Source: Noviherbaspirillum aridicola (GTDB taxonomy: Bacteria; Pseudomonadota; Gammaproteobacteria; Burkholderiales; Burkholderiaceae_D). Taken from it: DNA of 64,000 nt. Below, in pieces: positions 38,911 through 47,622 of the stretch. The notes below the pieces were generated by a model. The model made no database searches. It was not told the DNA's origin and saw nothing but the letters and a program-made list of their open reading frames with translations. The stretch spans positions 194,743 to 258,742 of the forward strand of contig NZ_BPMK01000005.1 in NCBI RefSeq assembly GCF_019656455.1, in the 5' to 3' direction. The position numbers and the translations under genes are program-made. The first letter of the stretch is position 1; every line of letters begins with the position of its first letter.

Positions 38911-39987
38911 TTACTGTTTCTGCATCTGTTCCACCAGCCGCCAGGCCTGTTCGGCGAGGGGGCGGGTGCGCCTGGCGGTGTTCGCGGCTTCCGCGCTGGC
39001 GGCATTGCCGAGCTGCACGCGCTTGGCGATGCCCTGCAGGATGCCGACCAGCCTGAACATGTTGAACACCATGTAGTACTCCCAGTTGGTCTGGGATATC
39101 TCGCCGCGTCCGGTCCGGCGGCAGTACTCGGCCACGTATTCCGCTTCGGTCGGGAGACCGAGTTCTGCCAGCGGCATGCCGGCCAGGCCGCGCGACTGCT
39201 CCGGCGGCATGCGCCAGGTCATGCAGTGGTAGGCGAAGTCGGACAGCGGGTGGCCGAGCGTCGACAGTTCCCAGTCCAGCACCGCCAGCACGCGCGGCTC
39301 GGTCGGGTGGAAGATCACGTTGTCGATGCGGAAGTCGCCGTGCACGACGCGGGTCTCGTCATCGGCCGGGATGTTCTTCGGCAGCCATTCGATCAGGTTC
39401 TCGACCGCCTCGATGTGCTCGGTCTCGGACGCGCGGTACTGCTTGGTCCAGCGCGCCACCTGGCGCTCGATGTAGCTGCCCGCCTTGCCGTAGCTCTCGA
39501 GTCCGACCGCCGCGTAATCCACGCTGTGCAGGGCCGCGATCACGCGGTTCATCTCGTCGAAGATCTCGCGGCGCTGCTGCGGCGTCATGCCGGGCAGGGC
39601 GGGGTCCCACAGGATGCGGCCCTGCACGTAGTCCATGATGTAGAACATGGTGCCGATCACCGACTCGTCCTCGCACAGCGCATAGGTGCGGGCCACCGGC
39701 ACATCGGTGTTCGCGAGCGCGGTGATGACCCGGTACTCGCGGTCCACCGCATGCGCCGACGGCAGCAGCGTGCCGGGCGGCTTGCGGCGCATCACGTATT
39801 GCTTGCCCCCGGCGGACAGCAGGAAGGTGGGATTGGACTGGCCGCCCTTGAACTGTTCGACGCTCAGGTCGCCGCTGTAGCCTTCGACATGCCCGCGCAT
39901 CCAGGCCGCGAGACGGTCGACATCGAATGCGTGCGCCGGGGCGACGGGACGGGTGCCGACGAATCGGTCTTGATAGGATTGGCTCAT
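38911..39987 (-). CDS. APH-family phosphotransferase (ACAD10/11-type kinase partner)
   Basis: 358 residues from ATG 39987 (no strong ribosome-binding site). Kinase-like motifs: 'SNPTFLLSAGGKQYVMRRKP' (nucleotide loop and Lys), 'VVHGDFRIDNVIFHP' (catalytic loop HGD.R.DN ~218), and 'VLAVLDWELSTLGHP' (metal Asp ~238). These are the hallmarks of the aminoglycoside-phosphotransferase fold, but the sequence belongs to the group that travels with acyl-CoA dehydrogenases. In ACAD10/ACAD11 this domain phosphorylates 4-hydroxyacyl-CoAs so that they can enter beta-oxidation. It is not expected to be an antibiotic-resistance gene. Placement between an SDR and an ACAD supports a 4-hydroxy-acid step in this pathway (inference). 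Confidence 0.9.
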   Translation of the reverse strand: MSQSYQDRFVGTRPVAPAHAFDVDRLAAWMRGHVEGYSGDLSVEQFKGGQSNPTFLLSAGGKQYVMRRKPPGTLLPSAHAVDREYRVITALANTDVPVARTYALCEDESVIGTMFYIMDYVQGRILWDPALPGMTPQQRREIFDEMNRVIAALHSVDYAAVGLESYGKAGSYIERQVARWTKQYRASETEHIEAVENLIEWLPKNIPADDETRVVHGDFRIDNVIFHPTEPRVLAVLDWELSTLGHPLSDFAYHCMTWRMPPEQSRGLAGMPLAELGLPTEAEYVAEYCRRTGRGEISQTNWEYYMVFNMFRLVGILQGIAKRVQLGNAASAEAANTARRTRPLAEQAWRLVEQMQKQ

Positions 39988-40027
39988 GAATGCAGAGGAA
40001 AAATCGTGAGGAAAAGGCGCGCGCCGG

Positions 40028-40801
40028 TCAGACCGCGCTGACGCCGCCGTCGACCGCGATCGCCTGGCCGGTGATGTGGCGCGAGGCTTCGGAGGCGAGG
40101 AAGACGACGGTGCCCTTGAGATCTTCATCGCTGCCGATGCGGTGCAGCGGCGCGCGCGCGATGATCTGCTCGCCCACCTTCTCTAGCAGGCCGGCCGACA
40201 TCTTCGACGGGAAGAAGCCGGGGCAGATCGCATTCACGTTGATGTTGTACTTGCCCCATTCGGAGGCCAGCGCACGCGTGAAGTTGACCGCCGCGCCCTT
40301 GGAGGTGTGATAGGCGATGGTGGTCACATTGGTCGCGCTGCCGCGCAGCCCCGCCACCGAGGCGATGTTGATGATCTTGCCCTGCTGGCGCGGGATCATC
40401 GTGCGGTTCGCGACTTCGCGCGAGAGGAAGAACACCGCATCGACGTTCAGGCCCAGCACCTTGCGCCAGGCTTCGTCAGGATACTGCTCCGCCGGCGCAT
40501 TCCAGGTGGCGCCGGCATTGTTGACGAGGATGTCGATCACGCCGAATCGCTGCAGCACCTGGTCGACCATGGCCGGGATGTCCGCCGTCTTCGACAGATC
40601 GTTCACCACGGTCAGCACTTCATAGCCCATCTGTTCGAGATGGGCTTTGGCCTCGGCCAGTTCATCCGCCTTGCGCGCCGTGATCGCCAGCCGGCAGCCC
40701 ATCTCGCCCAGCGCCTCGGCCATCTGCAGGCCCAGCCCGCGCGAGCCGCCGGTGATCAGCGCGACCTTGCCGTCGAGCTGGAACAATTGTTTGACGCCCA
40801 T
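40028..40801 (-). CDS. SDR-family oxidoreductase
   Basis: 257 residues. 'ITGGSRGLGLQMAEALGEMG' (cofactor), 'VNNAGATWNAP' , Ser in 'INIASVAGLRG', 'YHTSKGAA' (Tyr/Lys), and end 'HITGQAIAVDGGVSAV'. 'ITARKADEL' after beta-2 (Arg rather than Asp) suggests NADP(H). The sequence resembles gluconate/RhlG-like 3-oxoacyl reductases. Strong GAGGAG before ATG 40801. It sits 24 bp after the thiolase and 40 bp before the APH-like gene. Probably reduces or oxidises a hydroxy/oxoacyl intermediate; direction unknown. Confidence 0.9.
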   Translation of the reverse strand: MGVKQLFQLDGKVALITGGSRGLGLQMAEALGEMGCRLAITARKADELAEAKAHLEQMGYEVLTVVNDLSKTADIPAMVDQVLQRFGVIDILVNNAGATWNAPAEQYPDEAWRKVLGLNVDAVFFLSREVANRTMIPRQQGKIINIASVAGLRGSATNVTTIAYHTSKGAAVNFTRALASEWGKYNINVNAICPGFFPSKMSAGLLEKVGEQIIARAPLHRIGSDEDLKGTVVFLASEASRHITGQAIAVDGGVSAV

Positions 40802-40825
40802 TGCCTTGTCTCCTCTTGTATTTTG

Positions 40826-42004
40826 TCAGCAGACCTCGAACAGGCCCGCGGCGCCCTGGCCGCCGCCGATACACATGGTCACCACCACATACTTCGCGCC
40901 GCGACGCTTGCCTTCGATCAGCGCATGGCCGGTCAGGCGGGCGCCCGACACGCCGTAAGGATGGCCGACCGCGATCGCGCCGCCGTTGACGTTCAGCAGC
41001 TCGTCGGGAATGCCCAGCTTGTCGCGGCAGTACAGCACCTGGCAGGCGAAGGCTTCATTCAATTCCCACAGGCCGATGTCGTCCATCTTCAGGCCGTTGC
41101 GCTCCAGCAGGCGGGGAATCGCATACACCGGGCCGATGCCCATCTCGTCCGGCTCGCAGCCGGCCACCGCGAAACCGCGGAAGATGCCGAGCGGCTGGAT
41201 GCCGCGCTTTTCGGCGAGCCGCCCGCTCATCACCACGCAGGCCGAGGAGCCGTCGGAAAACTGGCTCGCGTTGCCGGCGGTGATGACGCCGCCGGGCATC
41301 GCGGAGCGGATCTTCGACACGCCTTCCAGCGTGGTGTCGGGGCGTATGCCTTCGTCGGCGGAGATCGTCACTTCGCGCCGCGTGATGCGCCCGGTTTCCT
41401 TGTCGACCACGCCCATCACGGTCGTCATCGGCACGATCTCGTCGTCGAATCTGCCGGCCGCCTGTGCCGCCGCCGCCCTCAACTGGCTGCGCACGCCATA
41501 CTCGTCCTGCGCCTCCTTCGAGATGTTGTAGCGCTTGGCGACGTTCTCCGCCGTCTGCAGCATGCTCCAGTAGATCTCGGGCTTGTGTTCGACCAGCCAG
41601 GGGTCCTGGCGCATGTGGCGGTTGGTCTCGTTCTGCACGCAGGAGATCGACTCCACGCCGCCGGCCACCATCACCGGCACATGGTCGACCATCACCCGCT
41701 GCGCCGCCATCGCGATCGCCTGCAGGCCGGAGGAGCAGAAGCGGTTGACCGTCACGCCGGCGGCGCTCACCGGCAGGCCGGCGCGCAGTGCGATCGCGCG
41801 GGCGATATTGCCGCCGGTGGTGCCCTCGGACAGGCTGCCGCCCATGATGACGTCTTCGACCTCGGCCGGATCGATGCCGGCGCGCCCGACCGCGGCGCGC
41901 ACCGCGTGGGCGCCGAGCGTGGCCCCGTAAGTCATGTTGAATGCGCCCTTCCAGGACTTGGCCAGGCCGGTGCGCGCGGTGGATACGATGACAGCGTCAT
42001 TCAC
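40826..42004 (-). CDS. Acetyl-CoA C-acyltransferase (thiolase)
   Basis: 392 residues. Nucleophile Cys in '[16 protein letters not shown]' (~88), His in '[17 protein letters not shown]' (~350), and second Cys in '[15 protein letters not shown]' (~380). Start is GTG 42004 (GTG AAT GAC) with AGGAG about ten bases upstream; no ATG is available nearby. It performs the last, thiolytic step of beta-oxidation. It follows the multifunctional protein gene by 12 bp, the common fadB-fadA-type pairing. Confidence 0.95.
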   Translation of the reverse strand: MNDAVIVSTARTGLAKSWKGAFNMTYGATLGAHAVRAAVGRAGIDPAEVEDVIMGGSLSEGTTGGNIARAIALRAGLPVSAAGVTVNRFCSSGLQAIAMAAQRVMVDHVPVMVAGGVESISCVQNETNRHMRQDPWLVEHKPEIYWSMLQTAENVAKRYNISKEAQDEYGVRSQLRAAAAQAAGRFDDEIVPMTTVMGVVDKETGRITRREVTISADEGIRPDTTLEGVSKIRSAMPGGVITAGNASQFSDGSSACVVMSGRLAEKRGIQPLGIFRGFAVAGCEPDEMGIGPVYAIPRLLERNGLKMDDIGLWELNEAFACQVLYCRDKLGIPDELLNVNGGAIAVGHPYGVSGARLTGHALIEGKRRGAKYVVVTMCIGGGQGAAGLFEVC

Positions 42005-42016
42005 GATCTGTGTCTC

Positions 42017-44107
42017 CTAGTTGAACGATTCGCCGGACCTGGCGAGGCAGACGAGCGACGGCGCCGGGGTCCAGAACGCGGCGTCGCCGCCAGGCTGGGC
42101 GGCGAAACGGCGCATTTTGTCCACCACCGCCGGCAGGCCGACGGTTTCCGCATACAGCATCGGCCCGCCGCGATGCGCGGGGAAGCCGTAGCCGTGCAGG
42201 TAGACCATGTCGATGTCCGACGCCCGCTGGGCGATGCCTTCCTCGAGGATGCGCGCGCCCTCGTTGACGAGCGCGAAGATGCAGCGCTCGACGATTTCCT
42301 CGTCGCTCACCTTGCGCGGCGTGATGCCGGCCTCGGCGCGGGCGGCGGCGATGATTTCCTCGACCTGCGGATCGGGCAGCGCATCGCGCTTGCCCGGCTC
42401 ATAGCGGTACCAGCCCTTGCCCGTCTTCTGGCCGAAGCGTCCCATCTCGCACAGCCTGTCGGCGATGACCGACTTCTTCATGCCCGGGTTTTCCGCGTAC
42501 AGCCGCTTGCGGATCGACCAGCCGATGTCGAGACCGGCGAGATCGCCCATGCGGAAGGGGCCCATCGCCATGCCCCATTTCTCCAGCGCGCGGTCGATCT
42601 GCTGCGGCGAGGCGCCTTCTTCCAGCAGTTCGTTGGCCTGATTGCGGTAGTACTTGAGCATGCGGTTGCCGATGAAGCCGTCGCACACGCCGGACACCAC
42701 CGCCACCTTTCTGATCGTCTTCGCCAGCTGCATCACGGTGGCCAGCACATCCTTCGCGGTCTGCTCGGCGCGCACCACTTCCAGCAGCTTCATCACGTTG
42801 GCCGGGCTGAAGAAATGCAGGCCGACGACGTCCTGCGGACGGCGGGTGAACGAGGCGATGCGGTTCATGTCCAGGGTCGAGGTATTGCTGGCCAGGATCG
42901 CGCCCGGCTTCATCACTTCGTCGAGCTGCCTGAACACCTGCTCCTTCACGCCCATGTCTTCGAACACCGCCTCGATCACCAGGTCGGTGCCGCCGATGTC
43001 GGCGTAGCTGAGCGTCGGCTGCAGCAGGGCCATGCGCTGGTCCAGCTGCTGCTGGCTCAGCTTGCCCTTCTTCATCGAGTTCTCGTAGTTCTTGCGGATG
43101 CCGGCCAGGCCGCGCTCCAGCGCTTCCTGCTTCATCTCGAGCAGCACCACCGGGATGCCGGCGTTGAGGAAGTTCATCGCGATGCCGGCGCCCATGGTGC
43201 CGGCGCCGATCACCGACACGCGCTCGATCCTGCGCAGCGGCGTGTCCGCCGGCACGTCGGGAATCTTGGCCGCGGCCCGCTCGCCGAGGAAGGCATGGCG
43301 CAGCGCGCGCGACTCCGGCGTCGCCAGCAGCCAGAGGAAGGCTTCGCGCTCGATCTTCATGCCCTCGTCAAAGGGCTTGAAGTAGGCTGCCGCCACCGCC
43401 TCCACGCACTTGAGCGGCGCCGGGAAATGCCGTGCCGTCGCGGCCACCGTATTGCGCGCGAACTGCAGATAGGGCTCGCCGTAGGGATCGCTGATGCGGA
43501 TGTCCCGCACGCGCTTGAGCGGCCGCTGCTCCTGCGCCACCTTGCGTGCGAAATCCACTGCCGACTTGCGCAGGTCGTCGTCGACGATGGCGTCGAACAG
43601 CGCCGTGTCCTTCAGCTTCGCGGCGGGCACCGCATTGCCCGAAACGATCATGTTGAGCGCGGTATCGAGGCCCACCAGTCGCGGCAGGCGCTGGGTGCCG
43701 CCCGCGCCCGGCAGGATGCCGAGCTTCACTTCCGGCAGCGCGATCTGCGCATCCGCGCGCGCGACGCGGAAATGGCAGCCGAGCGCCAGCTCGAGTCCGC
43801 CGCCCATGCAGGCGCCCGCGATCGCGGCGACCACCGGCTTGGCAGCGTTTTCCACGGCACGGATGACGGTCAGCAGATTCGGCTCCTGCGAGGATTTCGG
43901 GGTGCCGAATTCCTTCACGTCGGCGCCGCCGGAAAACGCCCGGTCCGATCCGATCAGGACCACTGCCCTGACCGAATCGTCTTCATGCGCCCGCTCCAGC
44001 AGGGCCACGAGCGCCCGACGCAGATCCAGTCCCAGGCCATTGACGGACGGATTATTGAGTGTGATGACGGCCACGCCGGCGTCGATGTCGTACAGAGCGC
44101 TTTCCAT
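42017..44107 (-). CDS. Multifunctional enoyl-CoA hydratase / 3-hydroxyacyl-CoA dehydrogenase (FadB/FadJ-like)
   Basis: 696 residues. N-terminal crotonase domain (~1-190): 'DRAFSGGADVKEFG', oxyanion 'IAGACMGGGLELALGCHF', catalytic Glu in 'LPEVKLGILPGAGGTQRLPRL' (quoted in part). Then the dehydrogenase: NAD motif 'VIGAGTMGAGIAMNFLNAG' (~300), 'TDLVIEAVFED', 'GLHFFSPANVMKLLEVV' with catalytic His, and the C-terminal HCDH domains. It hydrates enoyl-CoA and oxidises the 3-hydroxyacyl-CoA with NAD+. It is the first gene of the operon, with AGGAAACC before ATG 44107 and a promoter/operator region upstream. Shorter than FadB (~720), similar to peroxisomal-type/FadJ-like enzymes. Confidence 0.95.
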   Translation of the reverse strand: MESALYDIDAGVAVITLNNPSVNGLGLDLRRALVALLERAHEDDSVRAVVLIGSDRAFSGGADVKEFGTPKSSQEPNLLTVIRAVENAAKPVVAAIAGACMGGGLELALGCHFRVARADAQIALPEVKLGILPGAGGTQRLPRLVGLDTALNMIVSGNAVPAAKLKDTALFDAIVDDDLRKSAVDFARKVAQEQRPLKRVRDIRISDPYGEPYLQFARNTVAATARHFPAPLKCVEAVAAAYFKPFDEGMKIEREAFLWLLATPESRALRHAFLGERAAAKIPDVPADTPLRRIERVSVIGAGTMGAGIAMNFLNAGIPVVLLEMKQEALERGLAGIRKNYENSMKKGKLSQQQLDQRMALLQPTLSYADIGGTDLVIEAVFEDMGVKEQVFRQLDEVMKPGAILASNTSTLDMNRIASFTRRPQDVVGLHFFSPANVMKLLEVVRAEQTAKDVLATVMQLAKTIRKVAVVSGVCDGFIGNRMLKYYRNQANELLEEGASPQQIDRALEKWGMAMGPFRMGDLAGLDIGWSIRKRLYAENPGMKKSVIADRLCEMGRFGQKTGKGWYRYEPGKRDALPDPQVEEIIAAARAEAGITPRKVSDEEIVERCIFALVNEGARILEEGIAQRASDIDMVYLHGYGFPAHRGGPMLYAETVGLPAVVDKMRRFAAQPGGDAAFWTPAPSLVCLARSGESFN

Positions 44108-44157
44108 TGGGTTTCCTGCCGAGGGGAAGAGAGTGGTTTGCTGTCTAGTTCTGCACA

Positions 44158-44174
44158 GTGAAACTACGTTTCAC
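44158..44174. promoter_or_regulatory. 17-bp palindromic operator of the beta-oxidation operon
   Basis: GTGAAAC-TAC-GTTTCAC, perfect 7-bp arms around a 3-nt centre. It lies about +6 to +22 of the predicted start, so binding would block transcription. The TGAAAC-N3-GTTTCA core matches the well-known KdgR box (an IclR-family operator). Confidence 0.7.
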
Positions 44175-44186
44175 ACTGTTGCGTTG

Positions 44187-44215
44187 ATAGTAGCAGGGCG
44201 GGACGCCTGTGTAAA
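44187..44215 (-). promoter_or_regulatory. Candidate promoter of the beta-oxidation operon
   Basis: On the minus strand -35 TTTACA (44215-44210), 17-bp spacer, -10 TACTAT (44192-44187). Located ~80 bp before ATG 44107, in the only AT-rich part of the gap. Confidence 0.6.
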
Positions 44216-44312
44216 TGGCAATAAGCGCCGTGCCAGAGAGAGAGCAAGCGGGGCGGCAGACGGCGCGGGCAGGGGCCGCGCCGGCCGGATAGTTCTGAAA
44301 GGAATTGGAAGA

Positions 44313-44329
44313 GTTTTGCTATGCGAAAC
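44313..44329. promoter_or_regulatory. Second palindrome beside iclR, near copy of the liv operator
   Basis: GTTTTGC-TAT-GCGAAAC, one mismatch from the perfect palindrome at 22899-22915 upstream of the liv operon. It starts 3 bp past the iclR stop codon and lies ~140 bp upstream of the predicted start of the beta-oxidation operon. Confidence 0.65.
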
Positions 44330-44332
44330 TAT

Positions 44333-45139
44333 TCAGCCCGCAGGCGCGTTTTCCAGGCGCCGCGCCAGCGCGAGCAGACGCGGCCGGACATCGTTGAGCA
44401 AGAACTCGGGTGACAGGCTGGACGAAGGCCCGCCGCAGTTCATCACATGGACGATGGAGCCCGGCGCCCGGAAGGTGACGGCAATGCCGTTGACGTCCTT
44501 CTGCCACTCGCCGAACGAGGTGGCGCAGCCGTATTCCTGGAAATCCGCGATGCCGCGCTTGATGCCTTCGCGCACCGCGTCGGCGGCCGACTCGTCGAGG
44601 TCGTTGGCCAGGCGCAGGATCGCGTTGCGCTCCTGTTCCGAAGCCCCCGCCAGGTAGGCACGCCCGATCGCCGAACTCGCGATGGGAATGCGCGAGCCGA
44701 CCTGCAGGCTCAGCGTGAGCGTGGCCATGCTCCGGACCACTTCGGTATAGATGATCGACAGCCGGTCGCGCACGCCCAGCGCCAGGGTCGCGCCGGCGAA
44801 GTCCGCCACCTCCTGCATCAGCGGCCGCGCGAAGTGACGGATGTCCATCCGCGCCAGCATCGAGCTGCCGAGCGACAGCGTGGCGCTGCCGAGCGCATAC
44901 CGGCCGCCCTCTATCTGGGTCAGGTAACCGCGCTTGGACAGGGTGTAGACGATGCGGGTGACGGTCGACTTGGGCAGGCCGCAGCGCTCCGAGATCTGCT
45001 GGTTGCTCAGTGAGGTGTCGCCGGAGCGGAAGCACGCGAGCACATCCAGTCCGCGCGAGAGCGCGGTGATGAAATAGCGGTCTTCGCCGTTCTTGCTGTC
45101 GGCTGCGGACATGCCGGATTCTGGTTTGGAAGCGGTCAT
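44333..45139 (-). CDS. IclR-family transcriptional regulator
   Basis: 268 residues from ATG 45139 (MTASKPESG...); ATG 45112 is an alternative, and neither has a strong ribosome-binding site. N-terminal winged HTH 'ALSRGLDVLACFRSGDTSLS' and 'ISERCGLPKSTVTRIVYTL' (~30-85), then the GAF-like IclR effector domain ('GATLALGVRDRLSIIY', 'IPIASSAIGRAYLAG', 'GSIVHVMNCGGPSSSL'). IclR proteins sense small acids or acyl compounds and bind palindromes with short centres. Directly downstream in the same direction, 225 bp away, is the beta-oxidation operon with two palindromes in the gap. It is the best candidate regulator of that operon and perhaps of the liv operon. Confidence 0.92.
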   Translation of the reverse strand: MTASKPESGMSAADSKNGEDRYFITALSRGLDVLACFRSGDTSLSNQQISERCGLPKSTVTRIVYTLSKRGYLTQIEGGRYALGSATLSLGSSMLARMDIRHFARPLMQEVADFAGATLALGVRDRLSIIYTEVVRSMATLTLSLQVGSRIPIASSAIGRAYLAGASEQERNAILRLANDLDESAADAVREGIKRGIADFQEYGCATSFGEWQKDVNGIAVTFRAPGSIVHVMNCGGPSSSLSPEFLLNDVRPRLLALARRLENAPAG

Positions 45140-45190
45140 TGCGTGCGTCGGTAGGGCTGCGATGTGGCGCATTCTAGCCCAGCCGGGCAC

Positions 45191-45220
45191 AAAAAAGCCC
45201 GCTGGCAGGGCAGCGGGCTT
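45191..45220 (-). terminator. Intrinsic terminator of sodB
   Basis: 10-bp stem (arms AAGCCCGCTG/CAGCGGGCTT, 6-nt loop) with TTTTTT on the minus strand, 33 bp after the sodB stop. Confidence 0.9.
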
Positions 45221-45252
45221 TCCGGGCCTGGCCGCGGCGGCCACCGCCGGGA

Positions 45253-45831
45253 TCAGGCGAAGTTCTTCGCGACGAAGTCCCAGTTGACCACATTCCAGAA
45301 TGCCTCGACAAACTTCGGGCGGGCATTGCGGTAGTCGATGTAGTAGGCGTGCTCCCACACGTCGCAGGTCAGCAGCGGCTTGTCGCTGCCGGTCAGCGGG
45401 GTGTTGGCGTTGGAGGTGTTGACGATGTCGACCGAGCCGTCGGTCTTCTTCACCAGCCAGGTCCAGCCGGAGCCGAAGTTGCTCACGCAGGACTTGGTGA
45501 ACTCTTCCTTGAACTTGTCGAACGAACCCCACTTGGCGTTGATCGCGTCAGCCAGCGCGCCGGCCGGAGCGCCGCCGCCGTTCGGCTTCATGCAGTTCCA
45601 GAAGAAAGTGTGGTTCCACACCTGGGCGGAGTTGTTGAACACGCCGCCGGAAGACTTGCGGATGATGTCTTCGAGCGAGGCGTTTTCGAATTCCGTGCCT
45701 TTGATCAGGTTATTCAGGTTGGTGACGTAGGCCTGGTGGTGCTTCCCGTAGTGGAACTCCAGCGTCTCCTTGGAGATGTGCGGCTGCAGAGCGTCCATCG
45801 GGTAGGGCAGGGGCGGCAGGGTATGTTCCAT
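45253..45831 (-). CDS. sodB: Superoxide dismutase (Fe type)
   Basis: 192 residues. Metal ligands visible: His in '[13 protein letters not shown]' (~27), His in '[13 protein letters not shown]' (~74), Asp and His in '[13 protein letters not shown]' (~157/161). 'NCMKPNGGG' and 'FWNVVNWD' favour the iron rather than the manganese form. It converts superoxide to hydrogen peroxide and oxygen in the cytoplasm. AAAGGAAG precedes ATG 45831. Downstream of xseA in the same direction with a 122-bp gap; this pair is common in related betaproteobacteria. Confidence 0.97.
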   Translation of the reverse strand: MEHTLPPLPYPMDALQPHISKETLEFHYGKHHQAYVTNLNNLIKGTEFENASLEDIIRKSSGGVFNNSAQVWNHTFFWNCMKPNGGGAPAGALADAINAKWGSFDKFKEEFTKSCVSNFGSGWTWLVKKTDGSVDIVNTSNANTPLTGSDKPLLTCDVWEHAYYIDYRNARPKFVEAFWNVVNWDFVAKNFA

Positions 45832-45953
45832 GTTTTGCTTCCTTTCGGTGGCGAGGTTGATGTTGTTATGGAAAGGCGATCATTGTAAGGCGGATGCGTT
45901 TCGCATGCATGACCGGCGTCAGAGACGCGCGGGCCGTCCTGCAGGCATCCCGC

Positions 45954-47306
45954 CTACGCGAGCGGTTTCTGCACGCTGGCAACGCCGACCTCGGCGCTGC
46001 CGCCCGCCAGCCGCACCGTGATCGTCTGACGCGGGCGCAATTCGTCGGGCGAATGCAGCACATGGCCCCGCGCATCGCTGACGATCGCATATCCGCGCTC
46101 CAGCGTGCGCTGCGGATTGAGCAGTTCCAGCTGGGCCGCCAGCGCCGCCAGCGCCTGGCGCCGGCTGGCCGTCAGGCTGGCCATGCGCAGGCCGAGCCGC
46201 TGGGCGTCGCGTCCGAGGCGCAGCCGTGCCGCCCCGGTATCCGGCAATTGCGCGCCGAGCCGGATCTGCCACTGCGCCAGCGCATGGCGGGCCGCCGCGA
46301 GCGGAATCCGGGTGGCGTGACCGAGTCCGGCCTGCATCGACCGCAGCCGCAGCCGCTGGTGGGCAATGGCCGCCGACGGACTGACCAGCCGGCGCGACAG
46401 CCAGTCCAGCGTCTGCGCGCGTTCGGCCAGGCGCCGCTGCAGCCCGCGCTGCAACAGCTGGGCCTGGCCGGCAAGCAGCGCCAGCCAGTCGGCGCGCGGC
46501 GTGGCGGCCATCTCCGCGGCGGCGGTCGGCGTCGGCGCGCGCAGATCCGCGGCGAAGTCGGCGATGGTGACATCGGTCTCGTGACCGACGCCGGAAATGA
46601 CGGGAACCGAACAGGCGGCGATGGCGCGCGCCACGACTTCCTCGTTGAACGACCACAGGTCTTCGATACTGCCGCCGCCGCGGCAGACCAGCAGGACATC
46701 CGCCTCGGCGCGGGCGGAAGCGGTGGCGATCGCCTGCGCGATCTTCTGCGCCGCGCCTTCTCCCTGCACCGGCGCCGGATACAGGATCACCCGCACATGC
46801 GGCGCCCGCCGCCGCAGCGTCGACAGCACGTCTCGCAGCGCCGCGGCCTGCGGACTCGTGACGATGCCGACCGTGCGCGCGAACAGCGCCAGCGGCCGCT
46901 TGCGCGCCGGGTCGAACAGGCCCTCCGCGTTGAGCTTTTCCTTGAGCCGCAGAAAGGCTTCGTAGAGATTGCCGACGCCGGCGCGGCGGATCGCTTCCAC
47001 ATTCAGCTGATAGTCGCCGCGCGGCGCGTACAGCGTCACCAGCGCGCGCACCTCGACCTTGTCGCCTTCGCGCGGGGTGAAGCCGGCGTACTGGGCGCGG
47101 CCGCGAAACATCACCGCGCGCACCTGCGCCGCATCGTCCTTGAGGGTGAAATACCAGTGGCCGGAGGCGGCCCGGGTGAAGTTGGAGATTTCGCCGGACA
47201 CCCAGGCGAGCGGAAAGCTGCGCTCGAGCATGCGCGACACCGCCTGGTTCAGGGCCGAGACCGAAATCACCTGGGAGGCCGGTCCGGATTCGCTTGCTGC
47301 GCTCAT
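45954..47306 (-). CDS. xseA: Exodeoxyribonuclease VII large subunit
   Basis: 450 residues from ATG 47306. N-terminal OB-fold ('[22 protein letters not shown]', given in part), then the catalytic domain with '[16 protein letters not shown]', '[19 protein letters not shown]', '[20 protein letters not shown]' (the family signature) and a long coiled-coil (~290-400). XseA with XseB degrades single-stranded DNA in both directions. xseB is not in the window. The start region has only a weak ribosome-binding site. Confidence 0.96.
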   Translation of the reverse strand: MSAASESGPASQVISVSALNQAVSRMLERSFPLAWVSGEISNFTRAASGHWYFTLKDDAAQVRAVMFRGRAQYAGFTPREGDKVEVRALVTLYAPRGDYQLNVEAIRRAGVGNLYEAFLRLKEKLNAEGLFDPARKRPLALFARTVGIVTSPQAAALRDVLSTLRRRAPHVRVILYPAPVQGEGAAQKIAQAIATASARAEADVLLVCRGGGSIEDLWSFNEEVVARAIAACSVPVISGVGHETDVTIADFAADLRAPTPTAAAEMAATPRADWLALLAGQAQLLQRGLQRRLAERAQTLDWLSRRLVSPSAAIAHQRLRLRSMQAGLGHATRIPLAAARHALAQWQIRLGAQLPDTGAARLRLGRDAQRLGLRMASLTASRRQALAALAAQLELLNPQRTLERGYAIVSDARGHVLHSPDELRPRQTITVRLAGGSAEVGVASVQKPLA

Positions 47307-47622
47307 GCTTGTGCTCTCACTCTCAAACTGTCCACAGCCGCATGGGGCCGTCATCTGGACGTCACAATTTATTACAGGCCAGGGAGGGGCGGGACAAGTC
47401 CTTGATTTTCCTCGGTATTGCCCTTGAGGCTTTTTCTCTGGGGAAAATAAAAACTCTTAAGAATCAAGTACTTCTCGACATCCTCACAGGCTTGCCCACA
47501 AAGTTGTCCACAGCCCGCGGAGCCATCGACGCTCTGTGGTAGCGAAGGGAAGGCGCTTGCCCGTACCGCCCCGACACGATACATTCTGCATCCCGACTGC
47601 AACCAATCCCCAGGAGTCTGTT
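47307..47622. other. Divergent intergenic region between xseA and exbB
   Basis: 316 bp, no gene seen. It contains an AT-rich patch (47395-47470) and three DnaA-box-like 9-mers: CTGTCCACA at 47328-47336, TTGCCCACA at 47492-47500 and TTGTCCACA at 47504-47512 (consensus TTATCCACA). Confidence 0.5.

Noticed and set aside
38911..39987. Aminoglycoside resistance (APH) gene
   Set aside because: Fold is APH-like but position in a beta-oxidation operon and sequence character match the ACAD10/11-type kinase.
37540..40041. 833-codon plus-strand frame opposite the acyl-CoA dehydrogenase and kinase genes
   Set aside because: Same reason: His/Arg/Ala-rich shadow of real minus-strand genes.
40307..44161. 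A 1284-codon open frame on the plus strand opposite the thiolase and multifunctional protein genes
   Set aside because: It is antisense to clearly real enzymes with intact motifs; composition (His/Arg/Ala/Gly-rich, no domains) is that of a high-GC shadow frame.
47307..47622. Chromosomal replication origin
   Set aside because: Only three imperfect DnaA-like boxes and no dnaA, dnaN, gyrB or parAB nearby.
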